A DNA stretch of 12,579 nucleotides from Pseudomonadota bacterium (GTDB lineage Bacteria; Pseudomonadota; Alphaproteobacteria; Sphingomonadales; Sphingomonadaceae). Below the pieces are notes generated by a model, which saw only the letters and a program-made list of their open reading frames with translations, was not told the DNA's origin and searched no databases. The position numbers and the translations under genes are program-made. Shown one piece after another: positions 1-6,286 of the stretch; positions within the stretch are counted from its first letter, which is position 1; each line of letters starts with the position of its first letter. The DNA lies in the NCBI GenBank assembly GCA_023433445.1, contig JAEZCS010000079.1:1-12579 (forward strand), read 5' to 3'.

Positions 1-1388
1 GGCGTAAGTTGCGGGTTGGCGAGGATGTTCGCCGCCGTTGCCGCAGGAACACCATAGGCTTCAAGGAAGGCCGTCGGTGCGACGAGCGTCAGCGCCTGGC
101 GATTATTCTGCGACGCCTTTTCATAGAAATAATAAACGCCGGCCACATAGCTGAGGTCACCCGATGAGCCGAGAGCCTGGAATTCCTGGCTGAACTGCCA
201 TTGTTTCTGCGGCGCGTTGTTACCGTTGTAGAGGCCGACATCGGCCACCGCCACGCCAGTCGGCGAAGCCGGATCGAAATCAACCACCGGCCCCCGCAGA
301 TAGCCATTGCCATCGAGCGTCAGGATGGTGTCCTGCCAGAAGCGGCGGTAGCCGGTGATCGACTTCAGGGTCAGTTCGTCGATCGGTTCATAAGCCATGG
401 TGAGCGAATGGCCGTAGATGCGCGACCTGGCACCGTAGCGCAGATCACCAAAGCGATCGACGAAGCCATCCTGCAGCCCAGGGTTGATCCGGTCCGGGCT
501 GATAAGGAAGGGGTCACCGCCGAAATTGGGCGACTGGTTGAAATAATTGAAGACACTGGGCGTTGCGGCCAGCAACTGGAAATAGGGTGCGGTGCCGGAT
601 CGATAGTTGAAGTCGAAGTTATAATTGATCGTCACCTTGCCGAGATCTGCTTCTACACCTGCATATAGAGCATCGCTGCGCAATGCGCCGGGATCACGAC
701 TGTCCGGCGTGTAGAGATTGTCGATATAGCCATCGCGCTCCCGATGCATGGCCGCGAGAGAGATTTTTATGGGTGAGCCGCCGATGAAGCCACTGTCGAA
801 GCGACCGCGGACGAACCAGTCGTCAAAGCTGGCATAGCCGGCTTTGGCCTCAAGATGCATCTCGTCCATAGGCTTTTTGGTTACGATCTGGATCGCGCCG
901 CCAATGGTATTGCGACCGAACAATGTGCCCTGGGGGCCGCGCAGCACCTCGATCCGTTCCAGATCGACAAGATCGAAGATGGCACCCGCCGCACGCGCGA
1001 TATAGACCCCGTCCAGATAGACGCCCACTGCCTGATCGGTCGCCGCGTCGGGTTGCTGGTTGCCGACCCCGCGAATGAATAGCGAAACGGCAGTCAGGCT
1101 GGTCGATTGCTGAAGAAGCGAGAGATTGGGCGTGAAACGGGGGACGCTCGTGACATCCAACACATTCTGCTGCTCGAGAAATTCCCCCGACAGGGCCGTC
1201 ACCGAAACGGGCACCGTTTGCAGTCGTTCCTGAGTGCGACGCGCCGTAACGATGATGTCGGAAAGGCCGGTCCCAATCTGCGAAGCCTGGGCTTCCGTGC
1301 CCGGATCCGCCGCTTCCTGTGCAAAAGCCGGTGACGCCAGCACCATCGCCAGTACGCCGGAGACAAATGATCGATTAATACCGCCCAT
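1..1388 (-). CDS. TonB-dependent outer-membrane receptor, N-terminal part (runs off left edge)
   Basis: An open frame on the minus strand runs from ATG at 1388 to the window edge without a stop (462 codons visible). It encodes a TonB-dependent receptor that would import a large or scarce substrate through the outer membrane. Residues 1-23 form a signal peptide ending in SPAFA before QEA. A TonB-box-like stretch SDIIVTARR follows at about 43-51, then a plug domain with the family signatures IRGVGNQQ, VYLDGVYIARA, LERIEVLRGPQGTLFGRNT and GGAIQIVTKKP. The barrel then begins and is cut by the edge; family members are usually 700-900 residues. The start is supported by a GGGAGG ribosome site about 8 bases upstream. 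It lies in the same direction as the oxidoreductase gene ending at 1564, 175 bases upstream. Sphingomonads carry many such receptors beside catabolic genes, so a role in substrate uptake for this locus is plausible, but the ligand cannot be read from the sequence. Confidence 0.93.
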   Translation of the reverse strand, partial: MGGINRSFVSGVLAMVLASPAFAQEAADPGTEAQASQIGTGLSDIIVTARRTQERLQTVPVSVTALSGEFLEQQNVLDVTSVPRFTPNLSLLQQSTSLTAVSLFIRGVGNQQPDAATDQAVGVYLDGVYIARAAGAIFDLVDLERIEVLRGPQGTLFGRNTIGGAIQIVTKKPMDEMHLEAKAGYASFDDWFVRGRFDSGFIGGSPIKISLAAMHRERDGYIDNLYTPDSRDPGALRSDALYAGVEADLGKVTINYNFDFNYRSGTAPYFQLLAATPSVFNYFNQSPNFGGDPFLISPDRINPGLQDGFVDRFGDLRYGARSRIYGHSLTMAYEPIDELTLKSITGYRRFWQDTILTLDGNGYLRGPVVDFDPASPTGVAVADVGLYNGNNAPQKQWQFSQEFQALGSSGDLSYVAGVYYFYEKASQNNRQALTLVAPTAFLEAYGVPAATAANILANPQLT

Positions 1389-1485
1389 TTCCTCATCCTC
1401 CCTGTCATGACACGCTTTTTTATAGCTTCTTTACCCTGCACATTGGCAGGTCAGGTCATCTTATGGTTACAGATTCGTACCAAAC

Positions 1486-1503
1486 ACGGTTTTCGTCAAC
1501 CGT
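1486..1503. promoter_or_regulatory. Inverted repeat ACGGTT-N6-AACCGT upstream of the TonB receptor
   Basis: Perfect 6-base arms ACGGTT (1486-1491) and AACCGT (1498-1503) are separated by TTCGTC. The repeat lies 98-115 bases upstream of the receptor ATG. Read on the minus strand, the right part includes TTGACG, a candidate -35 element, so a protein bound here could control the receptor. No convincing -10 at 16-18 bases was found, and the binding protein family is unknown. Confidence 0.3.
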
Positions 1504-1563
1504 TTTAGTTGGTGATGGCCTTTATTGCTGATCTGATCATCATGGGGCGTAGTTTGCCCTTGC

Positions 1564-2463
1564 TCAGAGCCGCCTGTTGATGACGCGTTCGGCAAAGCGA
1601 CTGATTGCATCCTTTTTGACGGAAAGCTGACTGATGTCAGATCCTTCCGCTACATAGCTTTCCATTTCCCATGGGGTCGGCATCCATGGAATGACCACCA
1701 TGTCGTCAATCCCATGCTGTGCGAGCCGCTCCTCGCTACTTTCCACCAGCGGCTCGATAAGCGATGCGACAGGCGAAAAGCCGGATTTTGGCAAACCCAT
1801 ATCGTTCCGAAGTGCGTGCAAATGTTCGACTATGGCGATCGTGTCGTCCACCGTGGCGGGCAACCCAAGCCACCCATCGTTGGCCGCAGCGCGCCGCAAG
1901 GCGGGCGCCGACTTGCCTCCCACCCAGATGGGCACGGGGACAGGAGGCAGAGGACGCAGCAACACGGCATCGAAATGAAAGAATTCGCCCTCGTGACTGA
2001 CCGTCTCACCGGCCCAGAGCCTGCGGCAGATCGCCAATATTTCGTCCAGACGCCGGCCGCGCGACGCAAATTCAATCCCGGCGGCATCATATTCTTCCTT
2101 CAACCACCCTGCCGATACGCCGCAGACCACACGGCCGGACGTGTAGGCGGATGCGGTGGCGACGGCACGCGCGACGGTGAACGGATCGCGCAATGCCGCC
2201 AGGTAGATGTTGGTCGCCAGCCTCAACTCGCGCGTTTCAGCCCCCAACAGCGTCAGCGTGATCCAGGGGTCGGGCCATGGCGCGTCGATCGGCCAGAAAA
2301 TGTCACCGGATGCGGTGTAAGGATATGGCGTTTTGATCGACGCGGGCATGATCAGATGGTCGGCATAGGTGACGCCGTGAAATCCGCAGCTTTCCGCGTG
2401 CTGCGCCAGTGCGATCATCTGATCGAGCTCAGGCACCGCCATCATCGATAGCCAGAAACGCAT
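1564..2463 (-). CDS. Luciferase-like monooxygenase family (TIGR03619-type) flavin/F420-dependent oxidoreductase
   Basis: This 299-residue protein has the bacterial-luciferase-like (LLM) TIM-barrel pattern. MRFWLSMMAVPELDQMIALAQHAE at the start gives the first strand and helix. Further signatures are YADHLIMP, a strand-helix LRLATNIYLAALRDPFTVARAVATA, then SGRVVCGVSAGWLKEEYDAAG, RGRRLDEILAICRRLW and VPVPIWVGGKSAPALRRAA. The last two are typical of the TIGR03619/Rv2161c-like group. Family members use reduced FMN or F420 to oxidise or reduce small organics; which cofactor is used here cannot be told, and many sphingomonads are not known F420 users, so FMN is equally possible. The start at 2463 has a strong GGGGAGG site 6-7 bases upstream. 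It stands alone on the minus strand, divergent from the tandem VOC gene. A role in the nearby catabolic pathway is inference from position only. Confidence 0.85.
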   Translation of the reverse strand: MRFWLSMMAVPELDQMIALAQHAESCGFHGVTYADHLIMPASIKTPYPYTASGDIFWPIDAPWPDPWITLTLLGAETRELRLATNIYLAALRDPFTVARAVATASAYTSGRVVCGVSAGWLKEEYDAAGIEFASRGRRLDEILAICRRLWAGETVSHEGEFFHFDAVLLRPLPPVPVPIWVGGKSAPALRRAAANDGWLGLPATVDDTIAIVEHLHALRNDMGLPKSGFSPVASLIEPLVESSEERLAQHGIDDMVVIPWMPTPWEMESYVAEGSDISQLSVKKDAISRFAERVINRRL

Positions 2464-2800
2464 GCCAGCCTCCCCTCAAGTCAACAAAGCTTCGCCTGCC
2501 CTTGATGAACATAGGCGATAAGAAGCCATACGCCATCCAGCGCATTTTTCGAATGGGAGCTGCGACCCGCCCAGCGCACTGGCGCTGAAGCGTGGGTGAA
2601 GCACCCGCGCAAGCACTATATCGAGAATCTGGACCGCATTTAGCGGAAATTATGGTGGCACTAAGCTGCATATGCGTAGTTTTTTTCTGACAGGTCTGGC
2701 CGCTTTGGCTTTGCTGGTCTACGGATCGGCCGTAAGCAGATTGTCGAAAGAAGGCCTGAGCTGGGGAATCCAGACGGCGGCTTTTAACCAGGAGAGAGCT
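2464..2800. other. 337-base gap with a possible gene remnant
   Basis: This stretch separates the divergent oxidoreductase and VOC genes. I see no complete gene with a ribosome site. A short open frame in the + direction (2515-2640, ending at TAG 2641-2643) reads as EWELRPAQRTGAEAWVKHP and then RKHYIENLDRI, which looks more protein-like than random and may be the broken end of a lost gene; I cannot assign it. From 2672 a second open frame, continuous with the VOC gene, begins MRSFFLTGLAALALLVYGSA. No FNR-type box was found here, unlike the other intergenic regions of the locus. Confidence 0.3.
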
Positions 2801-3679
2801 ATGGTCACATTATCGCATCGCGGCGTTTGCGTCAGCGACATGGAAGCGTCCGCTCGTTTCTATCAGGATGCACTGGGGTTCGAACCCTATCAGGACCACG
2901 GCATCGTCGAAGGGCCTGACATGGAAAAGACCATGCAGCTGCCGGGCGTGCGCTTGCGGGCTGTGATGCTGAAGCGGCCGGATGGTCCGGTGATCGAACT
3001 GCTCAAGTTTCTGGCGCCTGATGCGACCGGCCCACGGGAAAAGCGGTCGACGCTGCAATATGGCCTGGTGCACCTATCCTTTTACGTGGACGACATCGAT
3101 GCCTGGGCCACGCGAATCCGTCAAGCAGGCGGGACGGTCTATGAAGAGACGCGGGCCTATTTCGCCGAGAATGACACGACGATGCTGTATTGCACTGACC
3201 CGGACGGAGTGCGCATTGAGCTCATGAAATCGCCGGGCGAGACTGAGCGCTTTTCGCACAGCGGCATCTGCGTGCAGGATATCGACGCCTCGCTTCATTA
3301 CTATGAGGCGCTGGGCTTCACGGCGGCGGAGAATTATGTTCTGGACCAGGGGTATGACTGGCTTGGCGTGATCAACGAAGTGCCCGGCATCAAGCTGCGC
3401 GCCCAGATGATCCGCGACGCGCAAGGCAATACGGTCGAGCTTTTGAAAGTGTTCGAGCCGGAGAGCTTCGGAACGCGTGAACGGCAGCCGCTCAATCGCT
3501 TTGGCCTGACGCATCTCGCTTTCTGGGATGATGAGCCTGAAAAAACCTCGGCAGCGCTCAGTGAGCGGGGCGGCTATTTCGTCGAAGAGGCGCATGTGAA
3601 GACGTCTTATATCGAGTTGCTGCACGGCGCCGATCCCGATGGAGTGCGTGTCGAGCTGATGCGACCTGTTTCGGGCTGA
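2801..3679 (+). CDS. Tandem VOC-superfamily protein (two glyoxalase/dioxygenase-type halves)
   Basis: This 292-residue protein belongs to the vicinal oxygen chelate superfamily (glyoxalase I, methylmalonyl-CoA epimerase, extradiol dioxygenases). It consists of two similar halves, about 1-146 and 147-292, each starting with a strand (LSHRGVCVSDMEASARFY; FSHSGICVQDIDASLHYY) and ending in DPDGVRIELM or DPDGVRVELM. Both halves keep a full set of likely metal ligands: H6, E66, H91, E140 and H153, E213, H238, E285. Two metal sites are therefore expected, more like a fused glyoxalase or isomerase than an extradiol ring-cleavage enzyme with one site. I chose ATG 2801 because it has a GGAGAG site and begins directly at the first VOC strand. 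The same frame is open back to ATG 2672, which would add 43 residues resembling a signal peptide. It sits beside the oxygenase locus and could process a CoA-thioester or ring-cleavage product (inference). Confidence 0.82.
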   Translation: MVTLSHRGVCVSDMEASARFYQDALGFEPYQDHGIVEGPDMEKTMQLPGVRLRAVMLKRPDGPVIELLKFLAPDATGPREKRSTLQYGLVHLSFYVDDIDAWATRIRQAGGTVYEETRAYFAENDTTMLYCTDPDGVRIELMKSPGETERFSHSGICVQDIDASLHYYEALGFTAAENYVLDQGYDWLGVINEVPGIKLRAQMIRDAQGNTVELLKVFEPESFGTRERQPLNRFGLTHLAFWDDEPEKTSAALSERGGYFVEEAHVKTSYIELLHGADPDGVRVELMRPVSG

Positions 3680-3716
3680 GGAAAAGCGAAGAGCGGTTCA
3701 GGCGGGCTTTTCAAGG

Positions 3717-3758
3717 TGAGACGGCGACCAATGGCCGCCGTCTCGATTGGTGGTCTCA
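3717..3758 (+). other. Pair of mutually exclusive hairpins after the tandem VOC gene
   Basis: Stem A pairs GAGACGGCG (3718-3726) with CGCCGTCTC (3736-3744) around a 9-base loop. An alternative stem B pairs TGAGAC (3717-3722) with GTCTCA (3753-3758) and ACCAAT (3727-3732) with ATTGGT (3746-3751). Both cannot form together. There is no T-run after stem A, so it is not a standard intrinsic terminator. It could stabilise the VOC mRNA end, act as an attenuator on read-through into the globin genes, or be chance. Confidence 0.4.
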
Positions 3759-3774
3759 GGTGAGCTTCATCGCC

Positions 3775-3787
3775 CTGTCGTCGACAG
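3775..3787. promoter_or_regulatory. Short palindrome CTGTCG-T-CGACAG upstream of the globin promoter
   Basis: Perfect 6-base arms around a single T lie 16 bases before the FNR-type box at 3803. The symmetry and position would suit an additional regulator, but the sequence is short and no family is recognised. Confidence 0.2.
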
Positions 3788-3802
3788 ATCTGCTTTTGCA
3801 TT

Positions 3803-3844
3803 TTGACCGGCGTCAATTCTCCCAAGTCGTCGCCGGACTATCGT
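3803..3844 (+). promoter_or_regulatory. FNR/FixK-type box and candidate class II promoter for the microprotein-globin pair
   Basis: TTGAC-CGGC-GTCAA at 3803-3816 fits TTGAY-N4-RTCAA, the site recognised by FNR/FixK/DNR members of the CRP family. A -10-like TATCGT occupies 3839-3844, its last base 34.5 bases from the box centre, which is the spacing expected when the activator is centred at -41.5. Transcription would begin near 3851 and give a leader of about 14 bases containing the AAAGGAG ribosome site. Confidence 0.65.
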
Positions 3845-3861
3845 CTCTGCAAAGGAGACGA
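3841..3861 (+). other. Inverted repeat overlapping the ribosome site of the microprotein
   Basis: TCGTCTC (3841-3847) and GAGACGA (3855-3861) form perfect 7-base arms around TGCAAAG. On an mRNA reading through from the VOC gene this hairpin would bury the AAAGGAG ribosome site of the ORF at 3865. A transcript starting near 3851 would lack the left arm and be freely translated. It could equally be a DNA operator at the transcription start. Confidence 0.3.
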
Positions 3862-3864
3862 CAG

Positions 3865-3981
3865 ATGGACCACCTATTCAGCCAATGTTTCCCGCACATG
3901 GTTGCCGCCCTGATGCTCTTGTTCATGCTTGTCGTGAGCGGGCTCAGCCTACAGGACGCGTTGCGCGGTCGGGACAATTGA
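3865..3981 (+). CDS. Single-helix membrane microprotein, 38 residues
   Basis: A very small gene encodes 38 residues: a short polar start MDHLFSQCFPH, one hydrophobic helix at about residues 12-29 (MVAALMLLFMLVVSGLSL), and a polar charged tail ending LRGRDN. It is preceded by a good AAAGGAGA ribosome site seven bases upstream of ATG 3865 and by an FNR-type box and -10-like hexamer. The frame is open further upstream to 3760, but that part has no ribosome site and reads like non-coding DNA. The stop codon TGA (3979-3981) overlaps the TTG start of the globin gene, which implies translational coupling. I do not recognise a family. From its place before a haemoglobin it might tether or regulate the globin at the inner membrane, or serve mainly as a leader peptide; both are inference. 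Confidence 0.6.
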   Translation: MDHLFSQCFPHMVAALMLLFMLVVSGLSLQDALRGRDN

Positions 3982-4361
3982 GCAGCGGACAGCCACCCTA
4001 TCTTGCGGTCGGCGGGCGCGACGGCGTGCGCACCATCGTCGACCGCTTCTATGACCTGATGGACAGCAGTGCCGCCTATCGGGACCTGCGCGAAATGCAT
4101 GCTCAGGATCTTACCCCCATGCGGGATTCGCTGAGCGGATTTCTTTGTGGGTGGCTGGGCGGAGACACGGATTGGTTTGCCTCCAATCCCGGCAAATGCA
4201 TGATGTCGCTGCACGCCCGCTTTCCTATCAATGCCCCGGTCGCTGACCAATGGACGTCGGCGATGCGTCAGGCGATCGCGGACTGCGGCATCGAAGAACA
4301 AACCGCCTCGCGCATCAATGACGCTCTGGGCGCGATGGCGTCCGCCATGGTTCGCGCTTGA
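3978..4361 (+). CDS. Group II (trHbO-like) truncated haemoglobin
   Basis: This 127-residue protein is a group II truncated globin, a small haem protein that binds O2 or NO. Visible family features are GG near residues 12-13, IVDRFYDLMD with the B10 tyrosine at Y25, the segment SGFLCGWLGG at 53-62, the proximal histidine H79 in SLHARFPI, and W92 in DQWTSAM at the position (G8) where group II globins keep tryptophan. The start is inferred as TTG 3978: it gives the normal family length, overlaps the TGA of the microprotein upstream, and begins just before the first helix. An ATG at 3885 in the same frame would add 31 unrelated residues from inside the microprotein gene. There is no good ribosome site of its own, so translation probably depends on coupling. 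Expression likely follows the FNR-type promoter at 3803. It may supply O2 to the oxygenases or detoxify NO (inference). Confidence 0.88.
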   Translation: MSSGQPPYLAVGGRDGVRTIVDRFYDLMDSSAAYRDLREMHAQDLTPMRDSLSGFLCGWLGGDTDWFASNPGKCMMSLHARFPINAPVADQWTSAMRQAIADCGIEEQTASRINDALGAMASAMVRA

Positions 4362-4366
4362 TATTG

Positions 4367-4390
4367 TGGCCCCCACGCTGGCGGGGGCCA
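4367..4390. terminator. Hairpin between convergent globin and minus-strand gene
   Basis: TGGCCCCC (4367-4374) pairs perfectly with GGGGGCCA (4383-4390) around an 8-base loop. It starts 6 bases after the globin stop and lies 6 bases beyond the end of the opposing gene at 4396. The position suits a shared bidirectional terminator, though neither strand has a clear T-run after the stem. Confidence 0.6.
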
Positions 4391-4395
4391 TATGC

Positions 4396-5082
4396 TCATC
4401 GGCTGGCGTCCGAAATGGCGAGGATGTGATCGTCCCTGTCGGGGAAGATATAGTCGAATTCCAGCACTACGCCGCCGCCGAGCGGACCATCCACGATCAG
4501 GTCCGTCTCGCAAAAGGCCTGCACGCCATTACGCCCGTAGGTGTAGCGGCTGACCCCCTTATAGATCGGCGAAGCATCAAGGCGCGCGTCAATGTCTGCG
4601 TCGCCCGGTTGCGCACGATTGACCAGAAACTTCATTCGCCCGGCGAAACGGGCATCATTGGCCTCCAGCGCCTGAAGCGCCAGATAGCGATGCTCCAGAT
4701 CGTCGAGAGAAGAATGCAGGAAGCCGACATGGAAATTATATTCCGGGTCCCCCGCCTGCGCCGCTCGATAGGCTAACATAGCGGGATGCTCGTGATCGGT
4801 GCCAAGCGCTAGCGCTTCGCGCGCGGCGGCCAGCAGCGTAGCGGTCGCCGCCGGTAGCGGGCTGAGATAAATGATGTTGTCCCCACCATTGGGCGCGGAA
4901 CGATCAGTCGTAAAGCGATAGAAGACGCCGCCTTGAGGCAGCTCCATTTCCTGCGTCTTCAACAATCCCGCCGTTTCCAGCAACAGCGCGGCCCCCGGGC
5001 CATCTTCGGGTCGGGGATAGTGCAGGTTAACATGGCTGATGGTCAGCGCGGCGGATGCGCGCACGGTAGATTGGACGTTCAT
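4396..5082 (-). CDS. Uncharacterised protein, possibly a diverged VOC-fold protein
   Basis: I do not recognise this 228-residue protein with certainty. Two parts have a VOC-like look. ISHVNLHYP at 15-23 is followed by a helix (AALLLETAGL) and strands (GVFYRFTTD, DNIIYLSP). After a helical linker, YNFHVGFLHSSLDDLEHRYLALQALE at 115-140 resembles the second strand-helix unit, and GVVLEFDYIF at 204-213 the closing strand. H17, H118 and E208 would be candidate metal ligands; a fourth is not evident. No signal peptide or membrane helix is seen. Start ATG 5082 has a GAGGAA site about 6 bases upstream and begins close to the first strand; the frame remains open for 19 more codons without support. It is divergent from the dioxygenase operon and has its own FNR-type box, so it is probably co-regulated and may act on a pathway intermediate (inference). 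Confidence 0.75.
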   Translation of the reverse strand: MNVQSTVRASAALTISHVNLHYPRPEDGPGAALLLETAGLLKTQEMELPQGGVFYRFTTDRSAPNGGDNIIYLSPLPAATATLLAAAREALALGTDHEHPAMLAYRAAQAGDPEYNFHVGFLHSSLDDLEHRYLALQALEANDARFAGRMKFLVNRAQPGDADIDARLDASPIYKGVSRYTYGRNGVQAFCETDLIVDGPLGGGVVLEFDYIFPDRDDHILAISDASR

Positions 5083-5125
5083 GCTCTTCCTCTCTGCCGC
5101 AGCGTCGAACGCGCTCGGCTGCTTC

Positions 5126-5167
5126 AGTAGGAACTGCAATCACGGCGGCTGCCTTGACTCCGGTCAA
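5126..5167 (-). promoter_or_regulatory. FNR/FixK-type box upstream of the minus-strand gene at 5082
   Basis: TTGAC-TCCG-GTCAA at 5154-5167 fits TTGAY-N4-RTCAA, 72 bases upstream of the ATG at 5082. On the minus strand, CCTACT (5131 to 5126) falls at the class II -10 position but matches the consensus only weakly (3 of 6). The box is symmetric and could also act towards the operon on the right. Confidence 0.5.
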
Positions 5168-5223
5168 ATAAAGCGGTGTGCGTAGCGATATTTGGATTAC
5201 AGAACGAATATTGTGGCCGTTGA

Positions 5224-5247
5224 GCTATTTTTATAGCCTGCTAGCAG
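5224..5247. promoter_or_regulatory. Two adjacent small palindromes in the divergent promoter region
   Basis: GCTAT-TTTT-ATAGC (5224-5237) is followed at once by the perfect 10-base palindrome CTGCTAGCAG (5238-5247). Both lie between the two FNR-type boxes of the divergent region. They could be sites for a second, pathway-specific regulator, but each is short. Confidence 0.2.
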
Positions 5248-5284
5248 AGAGGATCGGCAAGATAAGCACGATGTTTTCTGAATT

Positions 5285-5326
5285 TTGACAGCGATCAATT
5301 CCCTGAACCTCGACCCAGTTCATCAT
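5285..5326 (+). promoter_or_regulatory. FNR/FixK-type box and candidate class II promoter of the dioxygenase operon
   Basis: TTGAC-AGCG-ATCAA at 5285-5298 fits TTGAY-N4-RTCAA. A -10-like CATCAT (4 of 6 to TATAAT) sits at 5321-5326, exactly 34.5 bases from the box centre. This is class II FNR geometry with a start near 5333 and a leader of about 19 bases carrying the GGAGGA ribosome site. No good -35 is visible, as expected for an activator-dependent promoter. Confidence 0.65.
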
Positions 5327-5351
5327 GTGCTCCTCACCCACGGAGGACGAC

Positions 5352-6269
5352 ATGGAAGTCGCGGCTCTCGCCTACAGCATCATCACCGCTCGCGATCCCC
5401 AGCAATGGGTGCGCTTTGCCCAGGACATTGCGGGGTTTTCCGCCGACGCGCTTCCCGGCGGCCTGGCTCTGCGTATCGACGAGCGGGCCGGGCGGCTATT
5501 CATCATCGAGGGTGATCGCGACGGCTATTGCGCCAGCGGATGGGAAGTGCGCAACGAACAGCAATATGCCGCCGCCCTGGCATCCCTGGATGCGCGCGGG
5601 ATCACCTACACGCACTCGACGCAGGCGGAACGCGCGCTGCGCCATGTGACCGAGATGGTCTGGTTCCGTGATCCGTCCGGCAACCGCCATGAGATCAGCT
5701 ATGGCTATATCAGCAGCTTTGCGCCCTTCTGCTCTCCGCAGGCTGTGCGTTTCGTGACGGGTGACCTGGGCTACGGCCATGCGGTGCTGCCCGCCCCCAA
5801 GATCGCCGAGACCCGCACCTTCCTGTCGGACATATTGGGGCTGGGCCTATCCGATTTCATGGTGCACCGTCCGGCGGGAGCAGGCGGGCCCGAAATGCGG
5901 ATCGACTTCCTGCACTGCGCCAATGGCCGCCATCATAGCCTGGCTCTGTTTGAGGGCGAGGTGCCGTCGGGCTGCGTCCACCTGATGGTGGAAGTCGCGA
6001 CGATCGACGAGGTCGGCCACGCCTATGACCGCATGCTGGCCGCCGGTGCGCGGCTGATGGCGACGCTGGGCCGGCACACCAACGATCACATGATCAGCTT
6101 CTATGTCGAAACGCCCGGCGGCTTCGCGCTGGAATATGGCTGCGGCGGGCGCGTCATGGACTGGGACCATCACACTGTTTTCGAAAGCACATCGGCCAGC
6201 CTGTGGGGCCATGATTTCAGTGTCGGCTTCGGCGCCGACGAGCAGGCGAAACTGGCCGACGCGGCCTGA
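5352..6269 (+). CDS. Type I extradiol ring-cleavage dioxygenase, HsaC/BphC-like
   Basis: This 305-residue enzyme is a two-domain type I extradiol dioxygenase that opens a catechol ring next to the hydroxyls using Fe(II) and O2. The C-terminal domain holds the likely iron ligands H143 (GYGHAVL), H210 (CVHLMVEV) and E261 (FALEYG). Conserved second-shell residues are H195 (RHHSLALF), H242 (LGRHTND) and Y251 (SFYVETPGG). The ending SASLWGHDFSVG matches, from memory, the HsaC tail. HsaC cleaves the catechol made by HsaAB in steroid ring A breakdown; BphC-type activity on biphenyl-like catechols, or 4-hydroxyestrogen cleavage as by OecC-type enzymes, are alternatives. I chose ATG 5352 because GGAGGA lies 6-8 bases upstream and the first strand begins directly after. 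An in-frame ATG at 5325 lies at the predicted -10. It is the first gene of an operon, 17 bases before the monooxygenase that would make its substrate. Confidence 0.92.
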   Translation: MEVAALAYSIITARDPQQWVRFAQDIAGFSADALPGGLALRIDERAGRLFIIEGDRDGYCASGWEVRNEQQYAAALASLDARGITYTHSTQAERALRHVTEMVWFRDPSGNRHEISYGYISSFAPFCSPQAVRFVTGDLGYGHAVLPAPKIAETRTFLSDILGLGLSDFMVHRPAGAGGPEMRIDFLHCANGRHHSLALFEGEVPSGCVHLMVEVATIDEVGHAYDRMLAAGARLMATLGRHTNDHMISFYVETPGGFALEYGCGGRVMDWDHHTVFESTSASLWGHDFSVGFGADEQAKLADAA

Positions 6270-6286
6270 TCATAAGGAGAGGGAAT

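Noticed and set aside
1490..1503. FNR-type box before the TonB receptor
   Set aside because: On the minus strand TTGAC is followed, after four bases, by ACCGT and not RTCAA.
2503..2516. TTGATGAACATAGG as a fifth FNR-type box
   Set aside because: Only the left half fits; the right half reads ATAGG instead of RTCAA.
2668..2675. Palindrome GCATATGC as an operator
   Set aside because: Symmetry does not extend beyond 8 bases, so it is likely chance.
3885..3977. ATG 3885 as globin start (158 residues)
   Set aside because: The added 31 residues do not look like globin, overlap the microprotein gene in another frame, and make the protein longer than the family.
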